Assembly: GCA_035222895.1 (NCBI GenBank) | Contig: JAVYIG010000884.1 | Location: 248,001 to 312,000 of the forward strand | Source: Strongylocentrotus droebachiensis | Taxonomy: Eukaryota; Echinodermata; Echinoidea; Camarodonta; Strongylocentrotidae | DNA: 64,000 nucleotides | Reading direction: 5' to 3' | Shown: piece by piece, positions 22,041 through 34,121 of the stretch | Numbering within the stretch: position 1 is the stretch's first letter | Layout: every line of letters starts with the position of its first letter | The notes under the pieces: model-generated | What the model saw: the letters and a program-made list of their open reading frames with translations, nothing else | Database searches by the model: none | What the model was told of the DNA's origin: nothing | Translations under genes and position numbers: made by a program

Positions 22041-24325
22041 CCCTTACTGTACTGGGCTATTTCAAGTTGAGCACCTCGTGACTGGGTGGGGGGGGGGGGG
22101 GCCCCCCCCCCCCTATGATCTCTGCCGTCGAAAGTCCGATGAACGCAAAATTTGGATGTTTGTAGATATTTACGCAAGGAACAAGATGGTAGTATAATTA
22201 GTTTTTTCCTAATATGCAAATTTTTGTCGTTATAGCCTAATTAATTATGCAAAATGCTAGTTTTATGCATTTTTACAGAAAACTCTTCATATTTATCTGT
22301 AGACTTGTGAAGAATGTTGAAAATGTATTGGATAAATGTTTTCTTCATCTCAAATTCATGAGGTCACATTATTTTTATGATATTTGAAAATGCATAGGTT
22401 AATTTGCATAAATTATGAATACGCATTCATGAATATCAAATCTAGAATTAAAGGGAACTAGAATCATTACAAAAATTGTCAGACTCCACTTTTTAAATGG
22501 TTAATTGAAACCCGTTATTCATATGAAACTTGTTTTCTATTACAAAATAGTTATTTTGATGTATTACATCAAAATAACTATAATAACTAATAATTATTAA
22601 TTACTAATTAATAATTATAATTTATGCAAATTACTCCTCTTTTGAAGAAACCAAATTTGGATTGTGAAATTTTGAAAAACTATCGGCCTGTTGCCAACCT
22701 TAAGTTTCTTGCTAAAACAATTGAACGTGCTTGTGCTTCTCAAATTCAGGGCTATCTATCATCAAACAATCTGTGTAGTAAAATGCAATCTGCTTATAGA
22801 TCTTCTCATAGCGTTGAAACTGCTCTTTTACGTGTATATAATGATTTGTTGTTAGCTGTGGACCAAGGTGATGAAGCTGTTTTAATACTTTTAGACTATT
22901 CTGCGGCTTTCGATACTATCAGTCATGATGTGATTCTGACCATTCTGTTATTACTAAACTTGAAAGAAGTATAAATGATATCAAAGCTTGGTCCACTGCT
23001 AATGATTTGAAGTTAAATGAGGATAAAACTGAGGTTATACATGTAACATCTCGATTCAGAAAGTCCTCCCATTTACCATCTGTCGGAATTGCTAATGTTC
23101 CTATACAACCTGTCAAAAGTGCACGTAACCTTGGTGTCATCTTTGAAAATGATCTTAGGATGGATGATTATATAAAAAATATTTGTCGCTCAGCTTCATA
23201 TGCCTTGTACAAGATAGGTCGTATTAGAAATTTTCTTGATCAAAAATCTGCCGAAACGCTTATACATGCATTTATTACGTGCCGTCTTGATCAATGCAAT
23301 AGCCTTCTTTATGGCCTTCCGGACTCGCACATTGCAAAACTCCAGAGAATCCAAAACTCTGCTGCCAGGCTTGTAACACGCACGCGTTCTTGTGAACACA
23401 TCACCCTAGTACTTCGTGAATTGCATTGGTTGCCGGTGGCGTACCGCATTATGTACAAAATCTTAGTTTTAACTTATAAATGCATTCATGAATTGGCACC
23501 AATTTATCTGCAAGAATTAATCGAGGAATACAAACACTCACGCAATTTACGGTCATGTTCACAATTAAACCTCGTATCTACTTCTGTGTCAACTCTCTCT
23601 TATGGTAATCGCTCCTTTCGCAAAGCTTCTGCTGAACTTTGGAACAGATTACCTTTAAATTGTCAAACCGTTAACCTATTCAAAACTAGTCTCAAGACAC
23701 ATTTATTCAAAATTGCGTTCGATGATTAATGAACTCTGTTCACTTTGATGTGTATTCCATATGTATTGTAATTTGTAGGTTTATTTGCATTTTTAGTTTT
23801 GTATAAGATGTAATTGTATATCAGTCTATTTTGTGTGTATAGCGCTTAGAGACTTCGGTGGTAAGCGCTTTATAATTAACGTTTTTATTATTATTATTAT
23901 TACTATTATTATTAAATTAGATGCGATTTTCAAATATCTATTTTCTTTTGTATTTTATTGTTTTTTATTTCTTATTATATCTATTGTTTTATTTCTAATG
24001 TATTCTTTTGTTCTGGAACACATCAAGTTACTTTGAGAAACATATAAAAGCAATTTGAAATCAATTCATAGTATTCACATTTCTGCTTGTAAATGAATAT
24101 ATGCAATTATAGCATATTTTTCATGACATGCGCATACTAATTTTTATGTAACACCTTGCAGGTATATCCGATTTCGACAAAAATGGTATCAAAATGTGCG
24201 TAAGACTTGAGGGGAAAAAAGTCATGAAACGACAATTCAAAATTCCAAGCGGTTGCGGCGCAATCTCCGAAAATGTCGAGGGGGGGGGCCTCCCAGCCCC
24301 CCCCCCCCCCCCAGTACAGTAAGGG
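22041..24325. mobile_element. piggyBac-type MITE carrying a LINE insertion
   Basis: The ends CCCTTACTGTACTGGG and CCAGTACAGTAAGGG are inverted repeats. The right flank is TTAA (24326-24329) and the left is TCAA (22037-22040), most simply a mutated TTAA. G and C homopolymers lie just inside both ends. A perfect 15-bp palindrome is at 22549-22579. The interior holds an ATT-tailed LINE remnant. Confidence 0.65.
22624..23915 (+). pseudogene. LINE (CR1/L2-like) reverse transcriptase with catalytic core deleted
   Basis: 22624-22935 encodes YRPVANLKFLAKTIER, SAYRSSHSVETALLRV and DYSAAFDTISHD, the fingers and first palm motif of a non-LTR reverse transcriptase. The sequence then jumps, near 22935, to DHSVITKLERSINDIKAW and LKLNEDKTEVIHV, so the segment with the catalytic YxDD box is missing. 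The remainder (23007-23729) is intact through LHWLPVAYRIMYKILVLTYK and WNRLPLN to a stop. The 3' end has AGCGCTTAGAGACTTC and an (ATT)n tail. It is on the same strand as the Ig genes and cannot be active. Confidence 0.85.
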
Positions 24326-24329
24326 TTAA

Positions 24330-25028
24330 GTGAAATGAATGCTGTATGTATTGTTCATCAAACTAAAGAAGCAGCACAAAGCAAAGTAGTTTGTTTTTTA
24401 CTGTAATATTTATTGTTTGTAAATGAACTTCCTCATTCAGAATAATTGTTAAATTATTACAGGCTTTGTTGCAGAAAAATGTCAAACTTAGGTATTTTGG
24501 CTTAAAATGTCATTTTCATGCAAATTTCCTGAACTATACAGTGTTTTGTGAAATATTACATCTTCCCTATAGATATTTTGTACAATAAATATGAAGTTAG
24601 ACCACCACAGCGGTATCAGATTCACTGATTAAAACCAATTACCACCTGTATTTATAGTGAAAATCACTTGCACCGGATGCAGTCCTTTTATGAAGGAATG
24701 CTTGTTTTTAGATCTTTTGTTTTGGCCGCCATTTTTCGGAAGTGCTCCACTTCTGGACGTGGGAACTATCAGAATATTGATAAGGAACACAATACCCACA
24801 TTTTAAGCCATAGTTTAGGTAGTCACAAGGAGGAGACTACAAAAATCATTTTAGGAAGCTCTTTTGACCCCATGCCCTATAGTCTAGAAGGCCGTCATTG
24901 CAATAACTTGAACATTGCCCTTGTATCACCCTTATCCAGCTAGAATGAGCTATAAAGTTCTGTTAACTTGCATACAGTATAAATCATAGATAAGTCGACA
25001 GATTATAATTTGTTTATAAAGTGCAAGG
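24330..25028. other. Spacer upstream of Ig-3
   Basis: AT-rich. A 91-codon open frame at 24668-24943 shows no motif, signal peptide or paralogue elsewhere in the window, and I do not call it. Confidence 0.4.
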
Positions 25029-25170
25029 GTGACAAGAGCATTATGGGAATGTTTGCATTTAATTGCCGATTATTTCCAGATGCACAAAACACTTCCATAC
25101 AACAGAGGCCATTTAGAATTATTCTCATGGAATATTTATGAAGTTGACAGACACCATTATAGAACTCATG
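25029..25170 (+). other. Possible upstream exon of Ig-3
   Basis: An open stretch ends at a strong donor, CTCATG|GTAAGTTTTC, about 0.7 kb before the Ig-3 coding exon, at a position like the donors before Ig-2 and Ig-4. Sequence similarity to those exons is not obvious, so this is weak. Confidence 0.25.
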
Positions 25171-25880
25171 GTAAGTTTTCTTTTTTCTTTCTTTTCATCA
25201 TATACATAATTTTAATTCTTCTTACAAAAAGCTAAGGTGGACACTGGGGCCTGGGCAAACATTTAGAATGTAGAAGTACATGTAACTGTCTGCATGGAAA
25301 TTATATACAGCTAAACTGTGGGCTAGAAAGTTCAGTTGGATAGAATTAAAAGATATTTCATACAAATTTATTTATAACTTTGAGATGAAAAGTCATCAAA
25401 TAAACCATGAAAGAGAGAGCAATCGCAAGAATGATATGAAGCCTACTGGTTAATGATGACTTATCATATCAAGGCAAGCCATGAAGTCAGAAAATCTGTT
25501 AAACTGATTTAGAACAAACGATATATGCATATACACCTGTCAAATACCACTTTAAATAAATGAATTTCCCTCCTGCAATCATAATAATCCTCAATGAAAT
25601 GTAATACCATTCTATGAATTCAGAATTTGACTATTAGAAAAATGTTCTAATATTGAGCTCAGAAATATACATTTGTACAAAGGAATCCAAAGATAAGCTT
25701 AATCAGAACAAAATTATGCAAACTCTCTGTATATTGTCTCTTCTTTTGTTAAGCTGAACTAAACTTCATCAGTCCCTGAAGTATTGCAAAAAAGGAGGAA
25801 AGAAGCTATCATCAATTCTCTATTTGTGTATAATGTGCCTAGCTTCCAACATCCTTCTTTCAGCATCTTCTTGCTACAAA

Positions 25881-26885
25881 ATGTTAAATGAAAAGAGTAC
25901 AATGATATTTTTGCTTGTACTGACTATAATCACTACAAGTACTTCCACAGCAATCCATGTCATGGAAGGAGAAGTGGCTAAACTTGATTTCCTTTACCCA
26001 TGTGACTGCACAGAGATCACATTGCAACAAGGAAATGGATCTCCATTTTACAGCTCTGCAAATCCAGATATCAACTCCTGGTCGGCAAATAAGAATATAA
26101 CTAACCACGAAGGATTGGAGAGAAAATATGGAAATTGTACCCTATGCTTGAAAATAAGTCCTGTTTTAAGGATAGATCAAGGAACATATATTCTCACTGC
26201 TTACAAGAATGGGCAAATGCTTCCCGACTATCCTAGAATTTGGTTAGCTGTTACATATCCTCCTGGTAAAGCATCGTGTGAATTAAGCAATAATTATGAT
26301 GATGGTGAATGGGTCTCGCTGCAATGTACAGCTCCAGAAGGGACTCTCCCTGGGCAGATTGTTTGTTATCAAGAAGGTCTCAGGCAACCTCATTTGACTA
26401 AACCAGCAAAAAGCAGACAGACTTTCAGTCAGATCATAGTGGTTAGGTTAGTAGGTTTGGTGTATTGCTGTTCTTCTTCAACACAGCACATAAAGAATAA
26501 GTGTGAGTGTAAGGACTGGGCTTGGAATCCAATTAAAAAGAGATCACTGATAAATACATCTGACCCTTGTCATAATACCATGTCTACTACTACTACTAGT
26601 AGCACTACACAAAGTTCAACTCAAAACCTTCCCTTGGACAATGAGAATTTTCCATCTACTTCAAAGACAACAGTACGGATATCAATGCATTATATGGTGA
26701 CTTTTGAATATTCAGTTAGTTTGGGATGTTTGCTTGTTGGAATTATGATTGTAATGAATATGTGCCTTACATTAATTGGAATACATCATATTGCTAAAAA
26801 AAAACAGTCAGAAACAATTAAATTAAACCCAATTAAATCGCAAAAAAAGATGAAGGATAACAGGAAACCTGCTAATGGCTGCTAA
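25881..26885 (+). CDS. Ig-3: diverged two-Ig-domain membrane protein
   Basis: A 334-residue paralogue of Ig-1 coded in one exon. The signal peptide is MIFLLVLTIITTSTSTA; ATGs at 25833, 25881 and 25902 are all in frame and I chose 25881, which leaves a short basic N-end. Ig-like domain 1 (about 24-124) has Cys at 41 and 43 and RIDQGTY at 97-103. Domain 2 (about 126-198) keeps SLQC at 149 and LVYCC at 196-197. The knot CECKDWAW, a Ser/Thr-rich stalk (TTTTSSTTQSSTQ), a helix at about 277-301 and a Lys-rich tail follow. Domain 1 and the tail differ widely from Ig-1, whereas LPDYPRI through IVCYQ is nearly unchanged. AATAAA occurs shortly after the stop, at about 26922. Function is unknown. Confidence 0.85.
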   Translation: MLNEKSTMIFLLVLTIITTSTSTAIHVMEGEVAKLDFLYPCDCTEITLQQGNGSPFYSSANPDINSWSANKNITNHEGLERKYGNCTLCLKISPVLRIDQGTYILTAYKNGQMLPDYPRIWLAVTYPPGKASCELSNNYDDGEWVSLQCTAPEGTLPGQIVCYQEGLRQPHLTKPAKSRQTFSQIIVVRLVGLVYCCSSSTQHIKNKCECKDWAWNPIKKRSLINTSDPCHNTMSTTTTSSTTQSSTQNLPLDNENFPSTSKTTVRISMHYMVTFEYSVSLGCLLVGIMIVMNMCLTLIGIHHIAKKKQSETIKLNPIKSQKKMKDNRKPANGC

Positions 26886-27084
26886 CTTAAAAGCAAATGT
26901 GTATTAAGGCAGATGATTATGTAATAAAAAAGGAGTTTATGCATCAAGTTTAATGGTAAAACGCTACATGTAGGTTTTTACTTTTTATGTATGCTTGCTT
27001 ACAAAATGTAGCAGGATTTCACTGTTTTGTGGCATCAATGATATAGAAGTATTTCACAAACATCTTGTCCAAGTTGCTCACAAT

Positions 27085-27397
27085 CAGGGGGGTGTTTCAC
27101 AAAGATTGTAAGTCGAACTTAACTCTTAAGTTGGATTTAAAAATTATGGAGAGCCATTTGTAGCCTTAAAATAAAATATATTCAAAAACACAAAGTAAAG
27201 TATTTTAGACTTTTTATAAATTCAAGAACATGAAATCTTCCATGATAATAGAAAATATGAATGATTTGAATCAACATTATATGCCTTTAAAAATAACTTT
27301 TACAAAACATTTTCAAAGATGCTAACGGCTTTCCATAATTGCTAAGTCCAACTTAGAGATAAGTTCAACTTAGGATCTTTGTGAAAGACCACCCAGC
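27085..27397. mobile_element. Palindromic MITE, family A, copy 2
   Basis: Same family as 7341-7660 in reverse orientation: ends AGGGGGGTGTTTCACAAAGA and TCTTTGTGAAAGACCACCC, with interior phrases such as AACATTATATGCCTTTAAA matching the complement of copy 1. Confidence 0.85.
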
Positions 27398-27439
27398 TAG
27401 GTGTCATACTTGCCAATTTTTAACTTTGCATAAATCTAT

Positions 27440-28090
27440 ATGTATTGTGTAACCTACCCAGCATGTTACATTAGTATTGCCATTTTGTGTAAAAAATATG
27501 TGTTTGAAAATGTTACAGAGTGCCATTAATGCTGCCGAAGTGAAATGTGCTTGATACTATGTGTTGCCAGGTGCCTGGCCTGCATGATTTTAAAAACATA
27601 CAATTGTTGAAATGTTGCCATGCCTTTTAATATTGTAATTTGATGAAAACATACATGTATGACAAGTTTGACAATGTTACCATATGCCTGTAAATACTGC
27701 CGTAGAATCGGGGAGTTGGAAGAGATTTAAAAACACTGATTGTAATTTTACCACATACAATTGATACTGCTGTATGTTATGTTATAAACATACATTGTAC
27801 TTTTGACAATGTTGCAATGTGCATTTAAAACTGCTGTATGATATAAACTTACTTTTCACAATGTTGCCATATGTGCCTTAATTGATACTGCCATAATGAT
27901 ACTGTTGACAATGTTCTGTGCATTTTAATCTGCCACATGATGCAAACACAATGAGCCTTTAATATTGCCATATGATATAAACATATTTATGACAATGTTG
28001 CCATGTGCTATTAATACTGCCATATGACATCACATATTTTTGATAATGTTGCCATGTGCCTTTGATACTGCCAAACTTGTGTTACTAAAC
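27440..28090. repeat. Diverged tandem repeat of about 60-70 bp
   Basis: Around nine degenerate units carry ACAATGTTGCCATGTGCC, TTTAATACTGCCATATGAT and ATAAACATA. Similar units occur after Ig-4 (about 36090-36190) and, more weakly, after Ig-1 (about 3220-3440), so they mark the duplicated 3' flank. Confidence 0.6.
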
Positions 28091-28199
28091 TACTAACAAT
28101 GTTATTGTGTTTTTCATAATGCTATTATATATAGAATTGTGCATGTATGTGTTTATATGTAGCAAGATAAAGTAACAACATAAAAGTTTTGTCAGCAAT

Positions 28200-29576
28200 T
28201 CATACCAATAAACTTTGCATTGGAATTTTCATGGACCTCTCTAAAGCCTTTGATATTGTTAATCATAGAATACTTTTGTCCAAATAAGAACACTATAGGA
28301 TTAGAGACTTACCACTATCTTGGTTTGAAAGTTATCTTTCTAATATCATCTCAATATGTAGTTTATAATAACAGTTCCTCAAATTGTTCTTCTATTACAC
28401 ACAGCGTACCACAAGGTTCTATCCTAGGTCCTCTACTGTTTTAATTTGCATTAATGATCTTACACATTCTTCTGACAAATTTAATTGCATTATGAATGCT
28501 GACGATACTACTTTAATTTACATCCAACCTAACACTCATAACTTACAAAATGATATCAATACTGATATAGACAAAGTAACAAAATGGTTAAAATCAAATA
28601 GATTGTTGATAGATCCTAGTAAAAAAAAATTACATTACTTTCTTCCATAGGCAGTTTAATTCCATTAATTCGCTTGATAATTTGTTCATGAAAATAGATG
28701 AGGTTCCATTAAATAAGGTTAAAAGTGTTAATTTTATTGGTGTTTATATTGATTATAATATGTAATGGGACACTCTTGTCAAAAGGTAAAGTCACTCAAA
28801 AGGTATCTAAAATAATCTAAATGTATTGGTATATTATGTACAGATTAAAAGACTTGCTTCCACCTTCAGCATTATTACTACTTTACAATTCATTCAAGCT
28901 CTCATATTTAAAATAATTATTGTGTTGCTGTTTGGGTATAGATCAATTATTTAAAGTGAAAAACAAAGCCCTTTGCATATAACTGGGATGTCATTATCGT
29001 GCACATTCTGCCCCACTGTTTAGAAAATTGAAATCTCTTGATATTTTTTATTTGTATTATTACTCCATTGCCCTACTTGGTTTCTTTTTCTTTCAAAATA
29101 AATTACCTGTTAATATTTTTCAGATATTCACTCTTAATTATCAGATCATAATCACAATACCCGTTTTAAGGATTCTTTTCACTTATGGCCAGTAAAAACA
29201 AATATGGTAATAAAATCAATACGACATCATTTCCCTGTGAATTGGAACTCCATCCCCAAAGATGATTCTGAATGCAATTAGTCTGCTAATTCCTTCAAAA
29301 AAAAATTGAAGCCGTTTCTTTATCTCAAATATGTAAAGTTATTTATCTTTTGTTTATATTTGTGTTATATGTTGTTTTTTTTCTTTTTTTTTCTTAATGT
29401 TTTTTTTTGTTTATCTTTGCTTTACATTATGCTATAAATGCTTTGAGAACTACGCTTGTAGGCCAAAGGGCTTTATGTACTTCCCCATTTCATTTTCTAA
29501 ATTTGTTTATGAATTATTTTGTATAAATGTAATTTTTAATCGAGAACAAAATAAATGTGAATTGAATTGAATTGAA
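28200..29576 (+). pseudogene. LINE reverse transcriptase remnant with GAATT tail
   Basis: About 28212-28280 encodes FMDLSKAFDIVNHRILL, the first palm motif, followed by stops. 28384-28650 carries the diagnostic NADDTTLI box and DKVTKWLKSNRLLIDPSK. Further thumb-domain remnants extend to about 29330 with many stops. The copy ends in a GAATTGAATTGAATTG tail at about 29557. It is a dead full-palm copy of a different LINE type from the one at 22.6 kb. Confidence 0.8.
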
Positions 29577-29579
29577 ACA

Positions 29580-29946
29580 ATGCTGCCTGGTGCCTTTTGA
29601 AATCATCATGTTCCTTAACACTGCACTATTGTTAAAATGGGCTTGTGACTACATGTGACTACATGTAAATGCATGATAGCCTGTATTCTGATACTAAATT
29701 TTGAATTGTTGTGCTTTAATAGAAAAAACAACATTGTTGACATGTAGGGGCCTACTAGTAATCCTATTGAAATCATAGGAGGCTTTTTGACTTTCAAAAA
29801 ACAGTTCTTAGTTTGCAAATAGATTTTACATTGAAGTTGAAATATGTAATGTCTGCTTGGAAGAGGCTTTCTTTTTCAAATATAGAATACATACCAACTT
29901 AGAAAGAGAGAGGGAGCAAAAAAGAGAGAGTGATAAAGAGAGAGAG
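29580..29946. repeat. Ig-3 distal flank, homologous to Ig-1 flank
   Basis: TGTAATGTCTGCTTGGA, GGAGGCTTTTTGACTTTC and GGCTTTCTTT-TCAAATAT-GAATACATA repeat, in order, the sequence before the GA array of Ig-1 (about 4020-4135). A short GA-rich stub (29899-29946) stands where Ig-1 has 2.6 kb of GA repeat. Confidence 0.7.
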
Positions 29947-32265
29947 TCTGTGACATCATTGCCTCAGTATCCACTTATTGTTTTCTTTATATTGATAACA
30001 TAAATTTCCCCTAAAAATCTGATTTCCTCACACCACTATCCAAATTACATTGATAGTAATATGTGTTTGTGTTGATGCACCAAATATAGAGTTGTTTTTC
30101 CAGTTAAATCATGAAAAAATGTAAATTTGATAAACTATCTTTATAAAAATCAATGACAATATTCAGAAAATACATGTAGTATCAATTGTCCAAAGTTCAT
30201 AAAAATGTTTGTGAAATGTCATTAATATGATACAAAACATATAACCTGGGCAAAGGCCATATCAATTCCTTTCATAGCAAAAGCGCTCCTCACAATTTCT
30301 GTAAATTTGGCAGTTTAACGCTACGCGTACCGCCTTGACCGGACTGTGCGGTATCTGTGCAGTTCTGTGTGTAGAGAGGTCGGGCCGTATTCATTATTTC
30401 TTGGGGGTGCATAAATTGCTCTAATTATACGTACGCGTGTAATGCGCAAGTTTATTGTGACGGCACTAAACCCATCCCACTCATTGTTCCCCTATTTTCA
30501 TAATGGTACTGACCCAATGAAATGGCCGATGCTGCTTCATATTTAATTTTTTAGATTTCTCAATCTCAGATATAGTCTATACATTTTTTTTTGTACAGTA
30601 AATGATCCCAAATCTCAATGGTATATGAAGTGATAATGTCATGAAGAGCATCACATATTTTACATACTTTACTAAAATTAGCTTAATTTCATTGCTAGAA
30701 TCAAACTCTTCGAAGAAAAGATCTAAAACAAAGACAAAGTCAAGAACACCAATTCGCTCTTTCTCCGTCCACATCTACAGTAGGTTTGATATACATACTA
30801 CGTTGGGCTGGTACGCGCTGCGCTGCGTGTGTACATGTACTGTACTTATGCATGTTCGGTTATATGTGTATGCATAGCATTAAGTACATGTATGCATACA
30901 CGGCTAGCTGGCACAAAACCTTGGGTCAGGCTTCTAAAATGGGACATGAAGCATGATTTGACATGAAAATTGACGGGGCTAAAAATGATTAATCAAAATG
31001 ATCTTTATTTTGTATGAAAAGCTTACGTATCATATGTCATTGTCTGGGATTGAGGATTTACAAATTTGACACAAAACGCGTTGCTGCAAAGTTGAAGATT
31101 GGTATATTGAAAGGCAATCGAGCACAGTGCGACCGATCAATGGACATTATGTATGAGAAAGTAAAAAAAGTTAAATGGATTGTAAAGTTTAACGTCAAAA
31201 TGACCGATTTTTTTTTTCAAGTAAGGGCATGGTTTTACATGGAATGTAAAGGAAATGTTTCCTTCTTCTCATATCTCGATTGAGGATATTATACTCAACT
31301 TCGATTTATAATGGTAAAGAAAAGTGTAAAAAGATGTCGAGAATTTTACAATATGTCATGTAATATAAAATGCGCGCGGGTCGGTTGAACTCCCAAAAGG
31401 AGCGCGAAAGAATTGATATGATGGGGAAATCAAGTTTTGGGGATAAAAAGGGAAATTAATAGGAAAAAAATATACAAAGCAATTGATAAATAGTGAGGCA
31501 ATGACGTCAAAAACTGATAACCAAATTGGCAACTTGTGTAGTGATTTTCTAAGTTCCATATTTGTTCATACTTTAAAAAAAAATCATAACCTCCTCATTA
31601 GTTATCCAATTTTACTCATATTTTGTTTGCTCTGTTTCTATTGTTTTTCTGCATCTATTAAAAGCAAATTATTTTTGGAGTGGACTTAGCCTTTAACTAG
31701 AGTCATGAAACAGACCATATACTATTCATTCTGACAATATGATGGAGAACAACACATACTTTAAAAAAATCAACTCCACACAGATGAAAAATATGCCTGC
31801 AACATAATCAGTATTTTTAAATTATTGGATTTGTACTATCAGGTATTTCATCAGGAAATCTTTACATGGTCAAACATACTGTCACTATATTTAACTATGA
31901 AACCTCAATTCCTTATATTGGCGTTCACGAGAATAATTACGCACACACGCACGCATGCTCGTACAACCCAAAAACATTAATGCCTCTGGTACTCACTACG
32001 TGTGGCATAAAAAGAGGAAAGTTGGACCTTTGCCAGGAAGATTATGAATGGTTGATTCTGAAAATATGAATTGAACATTTTTGGTAGGGGAGCTACATAC
32101 AGTGCAAGAGAATGGACTTTGAACCTTTATACACAGCATGGCTAAATGATCAGCTCCTACTTATTGTGTAGACGAAATGAAGAAATTGCGGGATTTTTTA
32201 AACGGTAGGATGTAGGTCACTCACACTAATATAACTGCCACGTTGTATGGTACAACGTTGCTCAT
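29947..32265. other. Spacer between Ig-3 flank and Ig-4
   Basis: No gene was recognised. Short open frames at 30641-30877, 31014-31283 and 31483-31689 show no motifs. 31420-31690 looks like a MITE end of the kind seen near 3000-3125 (AAATTATTTTTGGAGTGGAC), but its other end was not found. Confidence 0.4.
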
Positions 32266-32338
32266 CCTTGGTTTGCACTTGTAGCAGATGTGAAGCTTTA
32301 CAATTTTGAAAAATGGATACTCATGTGCCTGGTGTATG
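32266..32338 (+). other. Putative non-coding first exon of Ig-4
   Basis: It resembles 13326-13436 before Ig-2 (GATGTGAAG-TTTACAAT, GGATACTC, GTGCCTGGT). At the same place the donor reads ATG|GTCAGT, weaker than GTAAGT but still usable. The acceptor would be at 33542. Confidence 0.35.
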
Positions 32339-32968
32339 GTCAGTTCATTTTTGTTTTTAATCTGAAGGTAAACATAAAACTGAATGACTTAATTTACAGA
32401 TGAGATTTTTCTTTCCAAAGAATTCACAGGCATTACTTGGGTTGAAATGGGAAGAAATTCACAACTACTACTTGACTGATGTACTGTAGATGTACATGTA
32501 TATCACACTCTATCTATCCGTTTCTTTTGTACTGAGAGAAAAAATCATCTAAAGAGTAGAGCCCCTAAATCTGTTGTTTCTTGAATTTAGACAACTATAA
32601 TTTGCTGAATAAGTTGGGAATATGTTAATGAACCAGCTTTAACATGTTTTCATGTTGCTTAATTTTTTGAAAGTCAAGCAACTTTTTGATGATAACGTAT
32701 GATGCACACAAATAAGTGATGCTATGAAAGGAAAATGGACTACATACATACGTTGAAACAATTAAAACTTAGTGCGAGATTAGTGCTATGAGTTACTGCT
32801 TAATTTCAATTTCCTATCCATTTAAACATCATATTTTAATAAACGTTTAAACAGAGTAATGACCGCTAATATCTCATAGTAGATTCTGTTTCATTTGGGT
32901 CACATTTTTCAATGTACATACATGTACATGTGCAGTTGTGTATCTTTATAAGTCTCAAATCTTGATAT

Positions 32969-33438
32969 ACGTATCCGGACACCTACCCCCTAGAAATCCA
33001 CCCCCCCCCCCCCCCAACCACCCCAGTCAACTACTCCCTAGGACAACTACCCCCTAGGGCAAGCACCCCTAGGGCAAGCACCCTCTAGGACGACTACCCC
33101 TAGGACAACTACCCCCCGGACAACTACCCCCCTAGGACAACTACACCCCTGACAACTACCCCCTAGGAGAACTACCCCCTGGACAACTATCCTAGGGAAA
33201 TTCAAGCTACAAGAGGATCGTTGTCGAAGGGGGTAGTTGTCCGGGGGGAGGGGGGTAGTTGTCCTAGGGGGTAGTTGTCTGGGGCTGGTTGTCTGGGGGG
33301 TTGCTGTCCGGGGGGTAGTCGTCCTAGAGGGTGGTTGCTCTAGGGGGTAGTTGTCCTAGGGGGTAGTTGACTGGGGGTGATAAGCGGGGGGGGGGGGGGG
33401 GGGCGGATGTCCAGGGGGTAAGTGTCCTAGCTAGAACC
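32969..33438. mobile_element. Foldback element built from a 16-18 bp minisatellite
   Basis: Exact 8-bp duplications CTTGATAT lie at 32961-32968 and 33439-33446. Left of about 33195 the sequence is repeats of CCTAGGACAACTACCCC; right of about 33225 it is the same unit inverted (GGGGTAGTTGTCCTAGG), so the element can form one very long hairpin around a spacer of about 30 bases. Poly-C and poly-G runs lie near the two ends. Confidence 0.8.
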
Positions 33439-33542
33439 CTTGATATAACAAAACCCGCCCCCCACCACATAATAACAAAAGCTCTGGTATTGTTAGTGTT
33501 GACCTGTAGCCTAAAGAATATGTAAACCATTTATTTTTTCAG

Positions 33543-34121
33543 ATTATCTCACTCTTCAAACAAGCGATAAATGGCGATACAGAACTGACAGAGAAAACTT
33601 TAAATGGAACACAAGAAAGCGCTGACTCAACATCTGCACAACTGAAAAAGATCACCTTCTTCATCGCCCAATCTTTTACTTAATTCAAGTTGAAGCGTAG
33701 AACAGAGGAACACATTAACTCCTCAGTACTCTGGGATATGATTTCAACATTATTTCAAGCTACAACTCCTTGACAAGCTATTTCAATTCAACACTTCTGG
33801 TATAATGAGTGAATCTATAACATTTGCAGCCTAGATTGTGTAGTTCTGTCTAAATCTGTCCTCCAATCAAGAGTAGATCAAGTGGATCAAGATCAAGAAG
33901 TTTACCAAGAAGATCATTTGGGCGGAAAAGATCAGACTCAAATGAAAATATACAATTATAGAGGAATCAGTAATGTCTCCATAGAAAGCCTGGAAATCAG
34001 CAAAAACAATAGAGCAACAGCCAAACCCTGGTGTAAAAGGATTAAAGGACTCATCTTCCATACTATTATTATTCTTCCAGTCAAATCACTTGAGAAAGTT
34101 GAAATTTATTTTATTCTCAAC
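33543..34121 (+). other. Ig-4 5' leader with conserved splice acceptor
   Basis: TTTTTTCAG at 33534-33542 is followed by ATTATCTCACTCTTC as in Ig-1 and Ig-2. The Ig-4 frame is open from 33882 without an ATG at its start, and its translation (VYQEDHLGG, SIESLEISKN, KRIKGLIFHTIIILPV) parallels that of Ig-1 with one in-frame 3-bp difference. In Ig-2 the same region is frameshifted. Confidence 0.55.
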
